Notes: a model not told the origin generated them from the sequence alone. Counted from the first letter of the stretch, positions 1-10,339 are shown. The stretch is 64,000 bases of DNA from Neoarius graeffei (GCF_027579695.1 NC_083582.1:874378-938377); one strand, 5' to 3'. Program-made: numbers and translations.

Positions 1-462
1 CCAGATAGCAGTGGCCCAGGCTCGCGCCTTACCAGCTAACAAGGTTATCACAAAGGCAATCTTGCGGCGATCCGTAGTGTAGGTGGTAGGCTGAAGCTCA
101 AAGGTGAGTTGGCACTGGGTAAGGAACTCCTGACACTCACTGTGCTTGCCGTCATACCTCTGTGGTGCAGGAAGGCTGGGTTCGCGAGGTGAAGAAGGCA
201 GCATGGCAGGAGGCACTGGAGCAGGAGCAGATGGTGGAGCAGGAGCAGAATCAGGCGGAGGAGATGGGGGCAGAGAAGTCAGCTGTGCCAGGGTTTTCCC
301 AATCTGCTGAAGCAGTACCTCGTGGCGAGCAAGGGTCTCACTTTGGCTTGCGAGAGTCCGTCCATGAGTGTCCATGGTGGATCCGAGGTGTGTTAACGCA
401 GCCATCATTCCCTGAAGGTTGGCCGGGTAGACAGATGAAGAAGCCTCTGCTGAGTTGGTCAT
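1..462 (-). CDS. Ty3/gypsy-type Gag, N-terminal part, runs off left edge
   Basis: Read on the minus strand from the ATG at 462-460, the frame stays open for all 154 codons to the window edge, so the protein is partial. It begins MTNSAEASSSVYPANLQGMM, has a helical N-terminus, then a Pro/Ala/Ser-rich linker, then a segment (YDGKHSECQEFLTQCQ, TTDRRKIAFVITLLAGKA, ending ARAWATAIW) typical of Ty3/gypsy capsid proteins in fish. Gag would form the particle that packages the element RNA. The start lies only 13 nt after the LTR end at 476, an unusually short leader. No frame damage is visible here. Family assignment rests on recognised motifs, not on a search. Confidence 0.75.
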   Translation of the reverse strand, partial: MTNSAEASSSVYPANLQGMMAALTHLGSTMDTHGRTLASQSETLARHEVLLQQIGKTLAQLTSLPPSPPPDSAPAPPSAPAPVPPAMLPSSPREPSLPAPQRYDGKHSECQEFLTQCQLTFELQPTTYTTDRRKIAFVITLLAGKARAWATAIW

Positions 463-483
463 GACAGAGTCTTTCTGTTAGGG

Positions 484-552
484 TTTTGCTGGGATGCGAA
501 CCTGGTTCACTGGTGTGATAATCCAGCAAACCCCCACTAGGCCACCAGGGGA
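484..552 (-). other. tRNA-like segment with A-box and B-box motifs in the LTR
   Basis: On the minus strand TGGCCTAGTGG (544-534) fits the RNA polymerase III A-box consensus and GGTTCGCATCC (502-492) fits the B box apart from one base. The 31-nt gap is the spacing seen in tRNA genes. The 5' part resembles tRNA-Glu. The acceptor stem does not pair well, so this is a tRNA-derived or tRNA-like segment, not a functional tRNA gene. Confidence 0.45.
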
Positions 553-984
553 ACGACTCAAGTGCAGAGGTGTGAGACGGAAGTAGAAAAGTATCAAAAA
601 GTTTATTTACAATATTTACAGTCCCAAAAAATATAATCCAAAAAACACTCAGAAGATGAAGGGAAAAATAAAATATCCAAAAGTTCAAAGTCAAATAAAA
701 AAGCCAAAAAACCAGAAAAGAAAAGGCAAAAATACCAACGCTCAGAAGATCCAAAAAACAGTAAATACCAAGTCCAAAAAGTCCAAAAAGAAAAGCAATG
801 TGCAAAACCAAAAAGACAAAGGCAAGGAACACGGAACAGAGGTAACTGGAGCTAAACATAACAGCACAAAGACTCCGTGACAAGAGGACTGAACTCAGGG
901 GTATAAATACACAAACTAATTAAGGACAGGGCAGGGCAGGAAACAGGCAATAAGACAAAAATAAAACACAGAACACAGTGGTGA

Positions 985-1043
985 CCTCTAGAGGCCAAAA
1001 CAAACATGACCAGAAAAGGAAATAACAGCGGCCTCTAGAGGCC
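985..1043. repeat. paired CTCTAGAG palindromes in LTR U3
   Basis: A perfect 14-bp palindrome, GGCCTCTAGAGGCC, lies at 1030-1043 and a near copy at 985-998 (core CCTCTAGAGG, 985-994); both are followed by AAAACA. They sit near the 5' end of the LTR, where enhancer sites are expected, and could bind a dimeric factor. Confidence 0.5.
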
Positions 1044-1077
1044 AAAACAGTCCCAGTCCTAACACTACATTTTTTTT

Positions 1078-1431
1078 AAGAAACCTTTATTCACATGCAC
1101 AAGTCAAGCACAGTGAAATTCATCCTCTGCATTTAACCCATCTGAAGCAGTGAACACACGCACCCAGAGCAGTGGGCAGCCCAGAGCGCCTGGGGAGCAG
1201 TCAGGGGTTCGGTACCTTGCTCAAGGGCACCTCAGCCCAAGGCCACCCCACGTCAACCTAACTGCATGTCTTTGGATTGTGGGGGAAACCGGAGCACCCG
1301 GAGGAAACCCACCCAGACACGGGGAGAACATGCAAACTCCACACAGAAAGGCCCTTGCTGGCCACTGGGTTCGAACCCAGAACCTTCTTGCTGTGAGGCA
1401 ACCGTGCTAACCACTACACCACCGTGCTGCC
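1078..1431 (-). mobile_element. tRNA-derived SINE, family B (alternative tail)
   Basis: The tRNA-like head (reverse complement of GGTGGTGTAGTGGTTAGC) is at the right end, followed by the conserved body that includes TTTCCTCCGGGTGCTCCGG. The tail differs from the common SINE of this window: it passes through a segment near 1140 reading AACCCATCTGAAGCAGTGAA on the plus strand and ends near an A/T-rich stretch. The same tail recurs at 4641-5046. Open frames here are only the usual SINE-derived reading frames. Confidence 0.85.
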
Positions 1432-1615
1432 GTCTTCTTGGTTCAGCTGTGGTGTCTGTGGTGTGATGACATTGATCCAACCTTGCAAAGTCTAGTGATG
1501 TAGTTCTTCAAAACAACAACAACACTATTTTCATGTTTTTTTCCCACAAATGTATGACTTTATAATCTCAAGGATTTTTTTTCTCAGAATATTCCAGAAA
1601 GACATCTGTAAAGGA

Positions 1616-1820
1616 TCATTTTAGTGAACAAATTCCTACAACTTCAGGTAACCACAGTACAGCCTTTAAACATTGTGGGATACTTGTTCTTGGTTAGTAT
1701 GATAACCAAGCAACTTCTAACTTTAAATGGCATCTTCAAGTGAGTACTTATACTGGTTCATTTTAGTGAACAAATTCCTACAACTTCAGATAACCACAGT
1801 ACAGCCTTTAAACATTGTGG
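1616..1820 (+). repeat. 63-bp direct repeat, two copies 142 bp apart
   Basis: Positions 1616-1678 and 1758-1820 are the same 63-bp sequence with one difference (G/A in ACTTCAGRTAACC). The 79 bp between them is unrelated. The surrounding 1432-1936 has no gene that I can recognise. Confidence 0.85.
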
Positions 1821-1936
1821 TTGTGAACCAAGCCACTTTAAAAACAGAAATCTGAATTATTTACATATGAACTATACTTCTATACAAATTAAGGATTTCA
1901 TATCCATTTCGAATAAGTATTGATGTCACACATGTG

Positions 1937-2001
1937 GATTAGGTCAACTGGTGACTCTAAATTGCCCATAGGTGTGAATATGGGTGTGAATGGGTGTTTG
2001 T
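1937..2001 (+). mobile_element. SINE body fragment
   Basis: This stretch matches the middle of the common SINE (CAACTGGTGACTCTAAATTG followed by TAGGTGTGAAT), truncated on both sides. It directly abuts the L2-type LINE tail that follows. Confidence 0.7.
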
Positions 2002-2002
2002 C

Positions 2003-2401
2003 AAGTCAAGCCAATTTATTTGTATAGCACTTTTAACAATAGACATTGTCACAAAGCAGCTTTCCAGAAAAATAAAGATTTTAAACATATGAACTAATAA
2101 ATTTATCCCCAAAAAATGTATCCTGAAAGTTTGTTTTGTTGAAGTTATAAACTGTTTACTGATGGAAACTTGAGTGCAAAACTGTTCATGACTGCAGTCC
2201 TAAAGTTAGCAAGTCAACTGAAGTCCTCAGCCATAAATGTATTACTGTAAGTGTCCAGAGTGTCCTCCAAGTGCGACTTTCGACTGTCCATATGGGGGCC
2301 ATCCTCCACAGGAGTGATGTGATGAGACTCCAACTACACGTAGGGTATCAGGATGGATTAGGCAGGTCCGAGGAGCAGAAGAGGTCAACATCTTACTGGT
2401 G
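2003..2401 (-). mobile_element. L2-type LINE 3' UTR and tail fragment
   Basis: On the minus strand this ends with the same 3' tail as the large LINE at 39655-39720 (AAAGCTGCTTTG, then a GTATAGC-like segment and CAAATAAA). Upstream it shares the 46860-47110 UTR sequence of the second L2 copy (AAACTGTTCATGACTGCAG). It contains no coding sequence and ends abruptly at the Tc1 element. Confidence 0.65.
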
Positions 2402-2572
2402 TCAAGCTGGAATTAAAATGGATTTTTAGAGGGTTAGTACCATTTACACAACATGCCTACAACTTTAAAGGTGTAAATTGTTGTTTTATTGTGACACAAA
2501 CAATAATTAAGATGAAAATAACAGAAATCTGGAGTGTGCATAGGTATTCACCCCCCCCCCCCCCCCCCAAAG

Positions 2573-3390
2573 TCAATACTTTGTAGATCCATCTTTTGCT
2601 GCAATTACAGCTGCAAGTCTCTTGGGGTGTGTCTCTATTAGCTTAGCACATCTAGCCACTGGAATTTTTGCCCATTCCTCAAGGCAAAACTGCTCCAACT
2701 CCTTCAAGTTAGATGGGTTGCATTGGTGTACAGCAATCTTCAAGTTATGCCACAGATTCTCAATTGAATTGAGGTCTGGGCTTTGATTAGGCCATTCCAA
2801 GACATTTAAATGTCTCCCTTTAAACCACTCCAGTGCAGCTTTAGCAGTATGTTTAGGGTCATTGTCCTGCTGCAACATGAACCTTCATCCCAGTCTCAAA
2901 CCTCTGGCCAACTCAAACAGGTTTTCCTCCAGAATTGCCCTGTATTTACTGCCATCCATCTTTCCTTCAATCCTGACAAGCTTTCCTGTCCCTGCAGATG
3001 AGAAACATCCCCCCAGCATGATGCTGCCACCACCATGCTTCACTGTAGGGATGGTGTTCTCAGGGTGATGGGTTTGTGCCACACATGGCGTTTCCCATGA
3101 TGGACAAAAAGATTAATTTTAGTCTCATTTTACCAGAGAATCTTCTTTCATGTGTTTTGCCTATGCTGTTGGGCAAACTCCAAATGTGTTTTCTTCTTAT
3201 TTTTTTTTGTTAAGCAATGACTTTTTTCAGATACTCTCATCTATGCTGTGGATCTTTGCAGCTCCTTCAGTGTTATCTTTGGTGTCTTTGTTGGATCTCT
3301 GATTAATGCCCTCCTTGCCCTGTCTGTGAGTTTTGGTCACCAGGGCCTTCTCTTATCAGGTTTGTAGTGGTGCCATATTCTTTCCATTTT
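2573..3390 (-). pseudogene. Tc1-like transposase remnant
   Basis: The minus strand encodes the C-terminal half of a Tc1 DDE transposase: [12 protein letters not shown] and later MLQQDNDPKHTAKAALEW with the second catalytic Asp in QDNDPKH, then SPDLNSIENLW carrying the catalytic Glu, ending AVIAAKDGSTKY. The two halves are in different frames (break near 2880) and the N-terminal DNA-binding part is decayed. It cannot mobilise its element. Confidence 0.85.
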
Positions 3391-3757
3391 GCTATAATGG
3401 ATTTAATAGTGCTCCCTGGGATATTCTTAGGTTTTTTTGTTTGTTTGTGTGTTTGTTTGTTTTTTTATGACCCAACCCTGATCTATACAGTACTTCTCCA
3501 CAACTTTGTCTCTGACCTGTTTGGAGGCTCCTTGGTTCTCATGTTGCTTGCTTAGTAGTGTTGCAGAGTCAGGATCCTTCCAGAACAGGTTGATTTATAC
3601 AGACATCATGTGGCAAATCATGTGACACTCTGATTGCACACAGGTGGATCTTAATCAATAATTATGTGACTTATGAAGTGAAGTGGTTGGAGCAGCTCTT
3701 ATTTAGGGGCTTCATATGAAAGGGGGGGAATACCTATGCACACTCCAGATTTCTGTT

Positions 3758-4134
3758 TCTCATCTCATCTCATTATCTCTAGCCGCTTTATCCTGTTCTA
3801 CAGGGTCGCAGGGAAGCTGGAGCCTATCCCAGCTGACTACGGGCGAAAGGCAGGGTACACCCTGGACAAGTCGCCAGGTCATCACAGGGCTGACACATAG
3901 ACACAGACAACCATTCACACTCACATTCACACCTACGCTCAATTTAGAGTCACCAGTTAACCTAACCTGCATGTCTTTGGACTATGGGGGAAACCGGAGC
4001 AGCCGGAGGAAACCCACGCAGACACAGGGAGAACATGCAAACTCCACACAGAAAGGCCCTCGCCGGCCACGGGGCTCGAACCCGGACCTTCTTGCTGTGA
4101 GGCAACAGCGCTAACCACTACACCACCGTGCCAC
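3758..4134 (-). mobile_element. tRNA-derived SINE, family A, with target duplication
   Basis: A full-length copy: tail (CTCATCTCATCTCATT on the plus strand) at left, tRNA-like head at right. It is flanked by CCAGATTTCTGTTT at 3744-3757 and 4135-4148, a 14-bp perfect target duplication within the Tc1 inverted repeat. It is therefore younger than that Tc1 copy. Confidence 0.95.
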
Positions 4135-4326
4135 CCAGATTTCTGTTTTTTCATCTTAATTATTGTTTGTGTCACAATAAAACAACAATTTTCACTTTTA
4201 AAGTGGTAGGCATGTTGTGTAAATCAAATGGTGCTAACCCTTCAAAAATCCATTTTAATTCCAACTTGTAATGCAACAAAACAGGACAAACACCAAGTGG
4301 GATGAATACTTTTGCAAGATACTGTA

Positions 4327-4640
4327 TTTTTGATTGACAAGATGTTTTGGCAGTGCAGCTAATGCACCACCCAAAAATTTTCAACATGGACTCAACATAG
4401 TTCCCCTCACTGATTCAGCTGTACAGGTCTTATTAACAATGACCCATGGAAAATAGCACAGTAAATAACCATATGAGTTCATCTTTTCCTCTTTTTTCTG
4501 CATATTTCCTGCATTCCAAAAGTACCCTTCCCCACAGTGAAAACATGTCCCACACTGATGTTTTCTGATTAATCTGAAAGCACAAGATAGGCTTGTTTCC
4601 TCTTTCCAACTCCTAGGTGTGTGTCACTTAAAAGGCCTTA
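4327..4640. other. no recognisable gene
   Basis: AT-rich sequence between the Tc1 element and the next SINE. I see no convincing coding frame, RNA gene or repeat family here. Confidence 0.5.
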
Positions 4641-5046
4641 CCTTCTAAGAAGAAGAAGAAGCCTTTTATTTGTCACATGCACACTCAAGCACAGAGAAAT
4701 TCTCCCTCTGCATTTAACCCATCTGAAGCAGTGAACACACACATGCACACACACAAGTGAGCAATGAACACACACACATACCCAGAGCAGTGGGCAGCTA
4801 TGCTACAGTGCCTGGGGAGTAGTTGGGGTTAGGTGCCTTGTTCAAGGACACTTCAGTCCAAGGCTGCCCCATGTTAACCTAACCACATGTCTTTGGACTG
4901 TGGGGGAAACCGGAGCACCTGGAGGAAACCCACACAGACATGGGGAGAACATGCAAACTCCACACAGAAAGGCTCCCATCAGCCACTGGGCTCAAACCCA
5001 CAACCTTCTTGCTGTGAGGTGACATTGCTAACCACTACACCACCAT
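4641..5046 (-). mobile_element. tRNA-derived SINE, family B
   Basis: Same head, conserved body and alternative tail as 1078-1431, here with a longer central ACACAC-rich stretch. On the sense strand the tail ends in AAATAAAAGGCTTCTTCTTC, i.e. a (CTT)n end. No exact target duplication was found. Confidence 0.85.
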
Positions 5047-5952
5047 GCCTTGTAGGTGTGCGTAGGATTGTGGGTGATTTAAGAGTGCTGAAGATGCACT
5101 CTGGCATCCTTGAAAAAGTCTCTGAAAGAAGGATGCGGTCCTTGGTAGAATTCGAAGGATCCTAGACATCAGAACAGTCCTTTTGTGGGATTTTCTGACA
5201 TGGAATCCTTGAAATGCAGTCTTTAAATGATCCTTCCTTGACACTGAAAAACAGCCACGATCTATGTTCCCATCTCTGTGCCACTTCCTTCTTTCTCAAA
5301 CTGGGCACTTGACTGACAGACAAAGACTCTACTTTTCTCCATTGTCCTTGCCATATCAATGTCATGGACAACTCCTCAAAGTTCAGCAAGACCCTTTTGA
5401 GCACTGTTTCAACCAGGAGTTTAAGCATCTCACAGAAACCACACCATCAACAGCTGGTTTCACCTGCAAAGCATTCCTCAGTTGTGTGTTCTTCACAAAT
5501 ATTTGTGGTAGCCAGAGCAGTGGTCTAAGCCAGATTCAAGCTGTTACTTTGAGCACTGTTTTCAGTTTCAGTTGCAGTACATTGGTTCAAGTGTCAATAG
5601 TACTGTGCTGAATTACAGCTTGAAATTTGGGCATGAGTTCTGTGTTCATCTGAACAGCAGGAATTTGCTTTCCCACCACACTTTGTAGCCATGAATTTGA
5701 ATTTGTCAGACTTTGAATCTCAGCCACTCAGTTTAACACAAAGAGCTTCTGTTTCTGACCTGAGCATTATATCAATGACATTGAGATGATTCTTACCATT
5801 TTCAGGGATTTGAGCAGATTATTTCCCAATCTTACACCAATTAATGCTCCCATTAACTAAACTATGTTTACTTTAGGTGACTCTGGACTTGGGTGTGACT
5901 GAACTAGTGACTGTCTCATCTTCAACTGTATGTGCTTACAGAAAGAGCACAG
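5047..5952. other. no recognisable gene
   Basis: Contains several short open frames (the longest spans 5264-5611, plus), none with a motif I recognise. Segment 5090-5250 has several AGGATCCT/ATCCTT words like the array at 62.2 kb, but too few to call a repeat. Confidence 0.4.
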
Positions 5953-6053
5953 TAGATTAGATTAGATTCATCTTTATTGTCATTGTGCAAAGTACAGGTT
6001 CAAAGCCAATGCAGTTAGCATCTAACCAGAAGTGCAAAATACAGTATTATTTA
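5953..6053 (-). mobile_element. LINE 3' tail fragment
   Basis: On the minus strand it reads TTTGCACAATGACAATAAAG and then ATCTAATCTA repeats, a standard end for fish non-LTR retrotransposons. The Tc1 at 6054-7659 is inserted into it. Confidence 0.5.
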
Positions 6054-7659
6054 CAACCCCGATTCCAAAAAAGTTGGGACAAAGTACAAATTGTAAATAA
6101 AAACGGAATGCAATGATGTGGAAGTTTCAAAATTCCATATTTTATTCAGAATAGAACATAGATGACATATCAAATGTTTAAAGTGAGAAAATGTATCATT
6201 TTAAGAGAAAAATTAGGTGATTTTAAATTTCATGACAACAACACATCTCAAAAAAGTTGGGACAAGGCCATGTTTCCCACTGTGAGACATCCCCTTTTCT
6301 CTTTACAACAGTCTGTAAACGCCTGGGGACTGAGGAGACAAGTTGCTCAAGTTTAGGGATAGGAATGTTAACCCATTCTTGTCTAATGTAGGATTCTAGT
6401 TGCTCAACTGCCTTAGGTCTTTTTTTGTCGTATCTTCCGTTTTATGATGCGCCAAATGTTTTCTATGGGTGAAAGATCTGGACTGCAGGCTGACCAGTTC
6501 AGTACCTGGACCCTTCTTCTACGCAGCCATGATGCTGTAATTGATGCAGTATGTGGTTTGGCATTGTCATGTTGGAAAATGCAAGGTCTTCCCTGAAAGA
6601 GACGTCATCTGGATGGGAGCATATGTTGCTGTAGAACCTGGATATACCTTTCAGCATTGATGGTGTCTTTCCAGATGTGTAAGCTGCCCATGCCACATGC
6701 ACTAATGGAACCCCATACCATCAGAGATGCAGGCTTCTGAACTGAGCGCTGATAACAACTTGGGTCGTCCTTCTCCTCTTTAGTCCGAATGACACAGTGT
6801 CCCTGATTTCCATAAAGAACTTCAAATTTTGATTCGTCTGACCACAGAACAGTTTTCCACTTTGCCACAGTCCATTTTAAATGAGCCTTGGCCCAGAGAA
6901 GACGTCTGCGCTGCTGGATCATGTTTAGATACGGCTTCTTCTTTGAACTATAGAGTTTTAGCTGGCAATGGCGGATGGCACGGTGAATTGTGTTCACAGA
7001 TAATGTTATCTGGAAATATTCCTGAGCCCATTTTGTGATTTCCAATACAGAAGCATGCCTGTATGTGATGCAGTGCCGTCTAAGGGCCCGAAGATCACGG
7101 GCACCCAGTATGGTTTTCCGGCCTTGACCCTTACACACAGAGATTCTTCCAGATTCTCTGAATCTTTTGATGATATTATGCACTGTAGATGATGATATGT
7201 TCAAACTCTTTGCAATTTTACACTGTCAAACTCCTTTCTGATATTGCTCCACTATTTGTCGGTGCAGAATTAGGGGGATTGGTGATCCTCTTCCCATCTT
7301 TACTTCTGAGAGCTGCTGCCACTCCAAGATGCTCTTTTTATACCCAGTCATGTTAATGACCTATTGCCAATTGACCTAATGAGTTGCAATTTGGTCCTCC
7401 AGCTGTTCCTTTTTTGTACCTTTAACTTTTCCAGCCTCTTATTGCCCCTGTCCCAACTTTTTTGAGATGTGTTGCTGTCATGAAATTTCAAATGAGCCAA
7501 TATTTGGCATGAAATTTTAAAACGTCTCACTTTCGACATTTGATATGTTGTCTATGTTCTATTGTGAATACAATATCAGTTTTTGAGATTTGTAAATTAT
7601 TGCATTCCGTTTTTATTTACAGTTTGTACTTTGTCCCAACTTTTTTGGAATCATGGTTG
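6054..7659 (-). mobile_element. Tc1-like transposon, complete, TA target sites
   Basis: Ends at TA dinucleotides (6052-6053, 7660-7661) with termini CAACCCCGATTCCAAAAAAG. Each roughly 200-bp inverted repeat has an outer and an inner AAAAAGTTGGGACA motif, the IR/DR layout of Tc1 elements such as Sleeping Beauty. The same family occurs at 32184-33788 in the opposite orientation. Length 1606 bp is normal for the group. Confidence 0.95.
6230..7297 (-). pseudogene. Tc1-like transposase with two in-frame TGA stops
   Basis: Starts MGRGSPIPLILRRQIVEQYQ at the ATG 7297-7295. N-terminal paired-like helix-turn-helix ([14 protein letters not shown]), then a DDE domain with [10 protein letters not shown] (first Asp) and [12 protein letters not shown] (second Asp). 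Frame stops are TGA at 7226-7228 and 6605-6607; the better-preserved copy at 32546 has CGA at both sites, so both are C-to-T changes at CpG. Further frame decay follows. Inactive. Confidence 0.9.
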
Positions 7660-7779
7660 TACAGCTAAGTGCCAGAAGTAAGTACTGCAGCATAGACATG
7701 CTATATGTTACAGTATATAAAGTGATGGACAGTGGAGAGTTACAATATACAAATATTATGCTTGTAAATATTTAAATGC

Positions 7780-8155
7780 GGCGGCACGGTGGTGTAGTGG
7801 TTAGCGCTGTCGCCTCACAGCAAGAAGGTCCTGGGTTCGAGCCCCGGGGCCGGCAAGGGCCTTTCTGTGCGGAGTTTGCATGTTCTCCCCGTGTCCGCGT
7901 GGGTTTCCTCCGGGTGCTCCGGTTTCCCCCACAGTCCAAAGACATGCAGGTTAGGTTAACTGGTGACTCTAAATTGACCGTAGGTGTGAATGTGAGTGTG
8001 AATGGTTGTCTGTGTCTATGTGTCAGCCCTGTGATGACCTGGCGACTTGTCCAGGGTGTACCCCGCCTTTCGCCCGTAGTCAGCTGGGATAGGCTCCAGC
8101 TTGCCTGCAACCCTGTAGAAGGATAAAGCGGCTTGAGATAATGAGATGAGATGAG
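7780..8155 (+). mobile_element. tRNA-derived SINE, family A, with target duplication
   Basis: Full-length copy: head GGCGGCACGGTGGTGTAGTG with A and B boxes, conserved body, tail ending GAGATGAGATGAG. Flanked by ATATTTAAATGC at 7768-7779 and 8156-8167, a perfect 12-bp duplication. Confidence 0.95.
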
Positions 8156-8379
8156 ATATTTAAATGCATATTTACAGAGGGGAAGTGGACAGGATTAGAG
8201 ACTATGTAAGGTTGTATGTACAGTTAGCAGTATTTAACACATGTATGGTTGTTTATATATAGAGTTGTTTATGTATATTTGTTTATATCTACAGTAATAC
8301 TTTCGGATAAAGTGGCAAAGTCTGTGCAACAATGTAAGTGGTCCATTTCATACAGTAAATTAATAGTGATTAATACTGT

Positions 8380-8680
8380 AGGTTGTTTGGCTGCAACCAC
8401 AGAAGGCACAAATGCTGCCACCAACAGACTCTGCAACAGACTCTTCCCTTAGGCAGCCAAATTACCCAACAACCCTGTAGCCCCCCAACCCGGGCTACTC
8501 AAACCCTTAACCCAGTAGGATTACTGTAATGTCACTGCACACCTGCACTTCACAATGCTGCATTGGACACTTTATTATTTATTATTTACTCTTATTCAAG
8601 TTCAAGTTCAAAGTGTTTCTTGTCATATGCGCAGTAAGGACATGTCCTCTTGCACAATGAAATTCTTAGTTTCAGAATCA
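8380..8680 (+). mobile_element. LINE 3'-end fragments
   Basis: A short frame ending NRLCNRLFP at 8249-8452 looks like the C-terminus of a fish LINE polymerase. It is followed by a UTR-like region and a segment near 8600-8665 (TTCAAGTTCAAGTTCAAAG, then CACAATGAAATTCTTA) that is common in fish interspersed repeats. Exact family not assigned. Confidence 0.4.
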
Positions 8681-8696
8681 GAATTACTTTATTATC

Positions 8697-9488
8697 CTAT
8701 TCCGCGGTGGGGGAATGGGGCAAGGATGAGGAACAGAAGAGAAAAAAGAGGGGAGAAGAGGGGACACGCTGCCCTGCCGCCGGAACAGCCGCCATATGGT
8801 CCTCTGCCAGCATGATGGCCTGATCCAGCGACACCGGGTGATGACACTGGACCCACTCCACTGTTCCTTATGGAAGTCGGGCGATGAATTGCTCCATTGC
8901 CACCAGGTCAATGATTCCCTCGGTGTCACGGTTGTCAGCCCTCAGCCACCGCCAGCAGGCGTCCCGGAGTTGCTGGCCAAACACAAACGGCCGGCCGACC
9001 TCCTCCAGGCGCAGCGCACGGAAGCACTGCCGTTGCTGCTCTGGGGTGCACCCCACGCATTGGAGGACGGCCCTGCGGAGGTTGGCATAGACCAGCCAGC
9101 TGTCGGCGGGGAGCTGTAGTGCGGCCAGCTGCACCTCACCTGTTAGCAGGGGGGGAGGTGCGCTGCGCGCTGTTCCACCGGCCAACCCCACACCTCTGCT
9201 GCCTGCTCAAAAAGAGCAAGGAAGGCTTCAGGGTCGTCCTGCGAACCTATCTTCGTTAGGGTGAGGTGGGGAGGGTCCGTGGTGGTGGTGATGGTGGGCC
9301 CCGCCGATGCGAGCAGGTGCCTTAACAATGGTTCAAAGCCCTGGGGCCTGGAGATCTTCCTGCTGCTCCAGCACCAGGGCTTCGGACCATTGTTCCTGCT
9401 CCTTCCGGAGGGCAACCAGCGCCTGGTGCTGGTTCTGTTGGGCCTTGGCGAGGGCATGGACCAGGTCCTTGAAGGGGGAGGACTCCAT
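8697..9488 (-). pseudogene. Gmr1-type Gag, truncated and frameshifted
   Basis: On the minus strand Gag starts MESSPFKDLVHALAKAQQNQ at the ATG 9488-9486, nearly the same N-terminus as the element at 56828. The capsid region EEVGRPFVFGQQLRDACWRW (about 8940-9000) aligns closely with that element's Gag. Two or more frame changes separate the blocks and the element stops near 8697, so protease, integrase and polymerase are gone. It is an older relative of the 56.5-kb element. Confidence 0.85.
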
Positions 9489-9514
9489 AAGGGTGTTCTC
9501 TTCTGTACTCTGAT

Positions 9515-9532
9515 CCCGGGTTTTGGCACCAC
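9515..9532 (-). other. primer-binding site of Gmr1-type element
   Basis: Directly inside the LTR the minus strand reads TGGTGCCAAAACCCGGGA, the position and form of a tRNA primer-binding site. The 56.5-kb element has TGGTGCCGAAACCCGGGA at the same place. Confidence 0.7.
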
Positions 9533-9854
9533 TGTATGAATCGTTGAAGGTGGGTGGAGCACAGAAGCACGGCAGGCCAGAACTGAGTGTTACAAAAACT
9601 TTTATTTGCGCTTTTCAGCAGCTTACTTTACTCTCTCCCCCCCCCCCCCCCCCCCCCCCACACACACACACAAGTGTCCAGGTTGGAGAGAGCTCCCTTT
9701 CTCTGCTCTCGCTCTCCTTTTATAGGGCATGGTCACTGGGGGAGACACACAAACACAGGTTAATTTACGTCAAGTGCAGTGATTCTGCCACTTACCTTCC
9801 CTGACTCCACCCTCCATTCACAGACCGATGCTTGACCACGCCCCCACTGCTACA
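9533..9854 (-). mobile_element. LTR of Gmr1-type retrotransposon
   Basis: Starts TGTAGCAGTGGGGGCGTGG and ends in TACA on the minus strand, 322 bp, clearly related to the LTRs at 56473 and 60866 (AGGGAAGGTAAGTGGCAGAA shared). It contains a homopolymeric C run and a short CA stretch at about 9641-9672. The partner LTR is absent. Confidence 0.85.
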
Positions 9855-9898
9855 GTCAATTATCGAACATTCAGCTTATGATTAATAAAGTCAGAACA

Positions 9899-9899
<1 letters not shown>

Positions 9900-9952
<53 letters not shown>
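9900..9952. repeat. (GT)n microsatellite
   Basis: About 26 uninterrupted GT units. Confidence 0.95.
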
Positions 9953-9953
<1 letters not shown>

Positions 9954-10200
9954 GGTTTAAAATGAAGACTGATTTTATAGAAAGGAGGCACTGGTAACCT
10001 TCATCCTTCTGAACTGGTAGTCCTGTCTGATACAGGACACCTCTAGCAACACGAATTGTAATATTTAAGACATACAGCTTTAGAGGTGACTGTATATAGT
10101 TTCATAATTAATGTGTTTCAGGATATATTTTTATGAACAGCATTATAATGTAATGTTTCATGTTCTGCACCCAAGGAAAACAATAACAGATTTCACACTC

Positions 10201-10260
10201 GAGATATAAAATTAAAAATGGAAGTAAAGGGAGATATAAAATTAAAAATGGAAGTAAAGG
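10201..10260 (+). repeat. 30-bp perfect tandem duplication
   Basis: Two exact 30-bp units (GAGATATAAAATTAAAAATG...) side by side, about 80 bp upstream of the first lectin exon. Confidence 0.95.
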
Positions 10261-10339
10261 GAATATCTGCCATGGACCTAGCATTGAAATAAAGCCTTTA
10301 AACTCTCTTCCACAAGAGTTGTCCCCCTCACCCTGTCAG

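Larger units (their letters stand above)
476..1064 (-). mobile_element. LTR of a Ty3/gypsy-type retrotransposon
   Basis: On the minus strand the sequence starts TGTTAGG (1064-1058) and ends CCTAACA (482-476), a perfect 7-bp inverted terminus with TG...CA ends, giving a 589-bp LTR just upstream of gag. It holds a TATA-like TATTTATA near 900-907, an AATAAA signal near 600-606 and two copies of a GGCCTCTAGAGG-type palindrome. The other LTR would lie left of the window, so the target duplication cannot be tested. Confidence 0.75.
2402..4324 (-). mobile_element. Tc1-like transposon with long inverted repeats, left end truncated
   Basis: The right end (4324, followed by TA) reads CAGTATCTTGCAAAAGTATT on the minus strand, a well-known Tc1 terminus. 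Long inverted repeats of roughly 150-200 bp flank the transposase remnant; the left copy begins only at AAGCTGGAATTAAAATGG, so about 70 bp of the left terminus are missing. A SINE is inserted in the right repeat (3758-4134). A C run lies at about 2551-2568. Confidence 0.85.

Noticed and set aside
338-883. 181-codon minus-strand hydrophobic frame in the first LTR
   Set aside because: Lies in the LTR and overlaps the gag start in another frame; composition reflects T-rich sequence.
7776-8126. Open frames of about 60-130 codons reading HGGVVVSAVASQQEGPG or the antisense SLDCGGNRSTRRKPT, repeated across the window
   Set aside because: They are translations of the SINE body in either orientation; their repetition follows SINE copies, with no sign of a gene.
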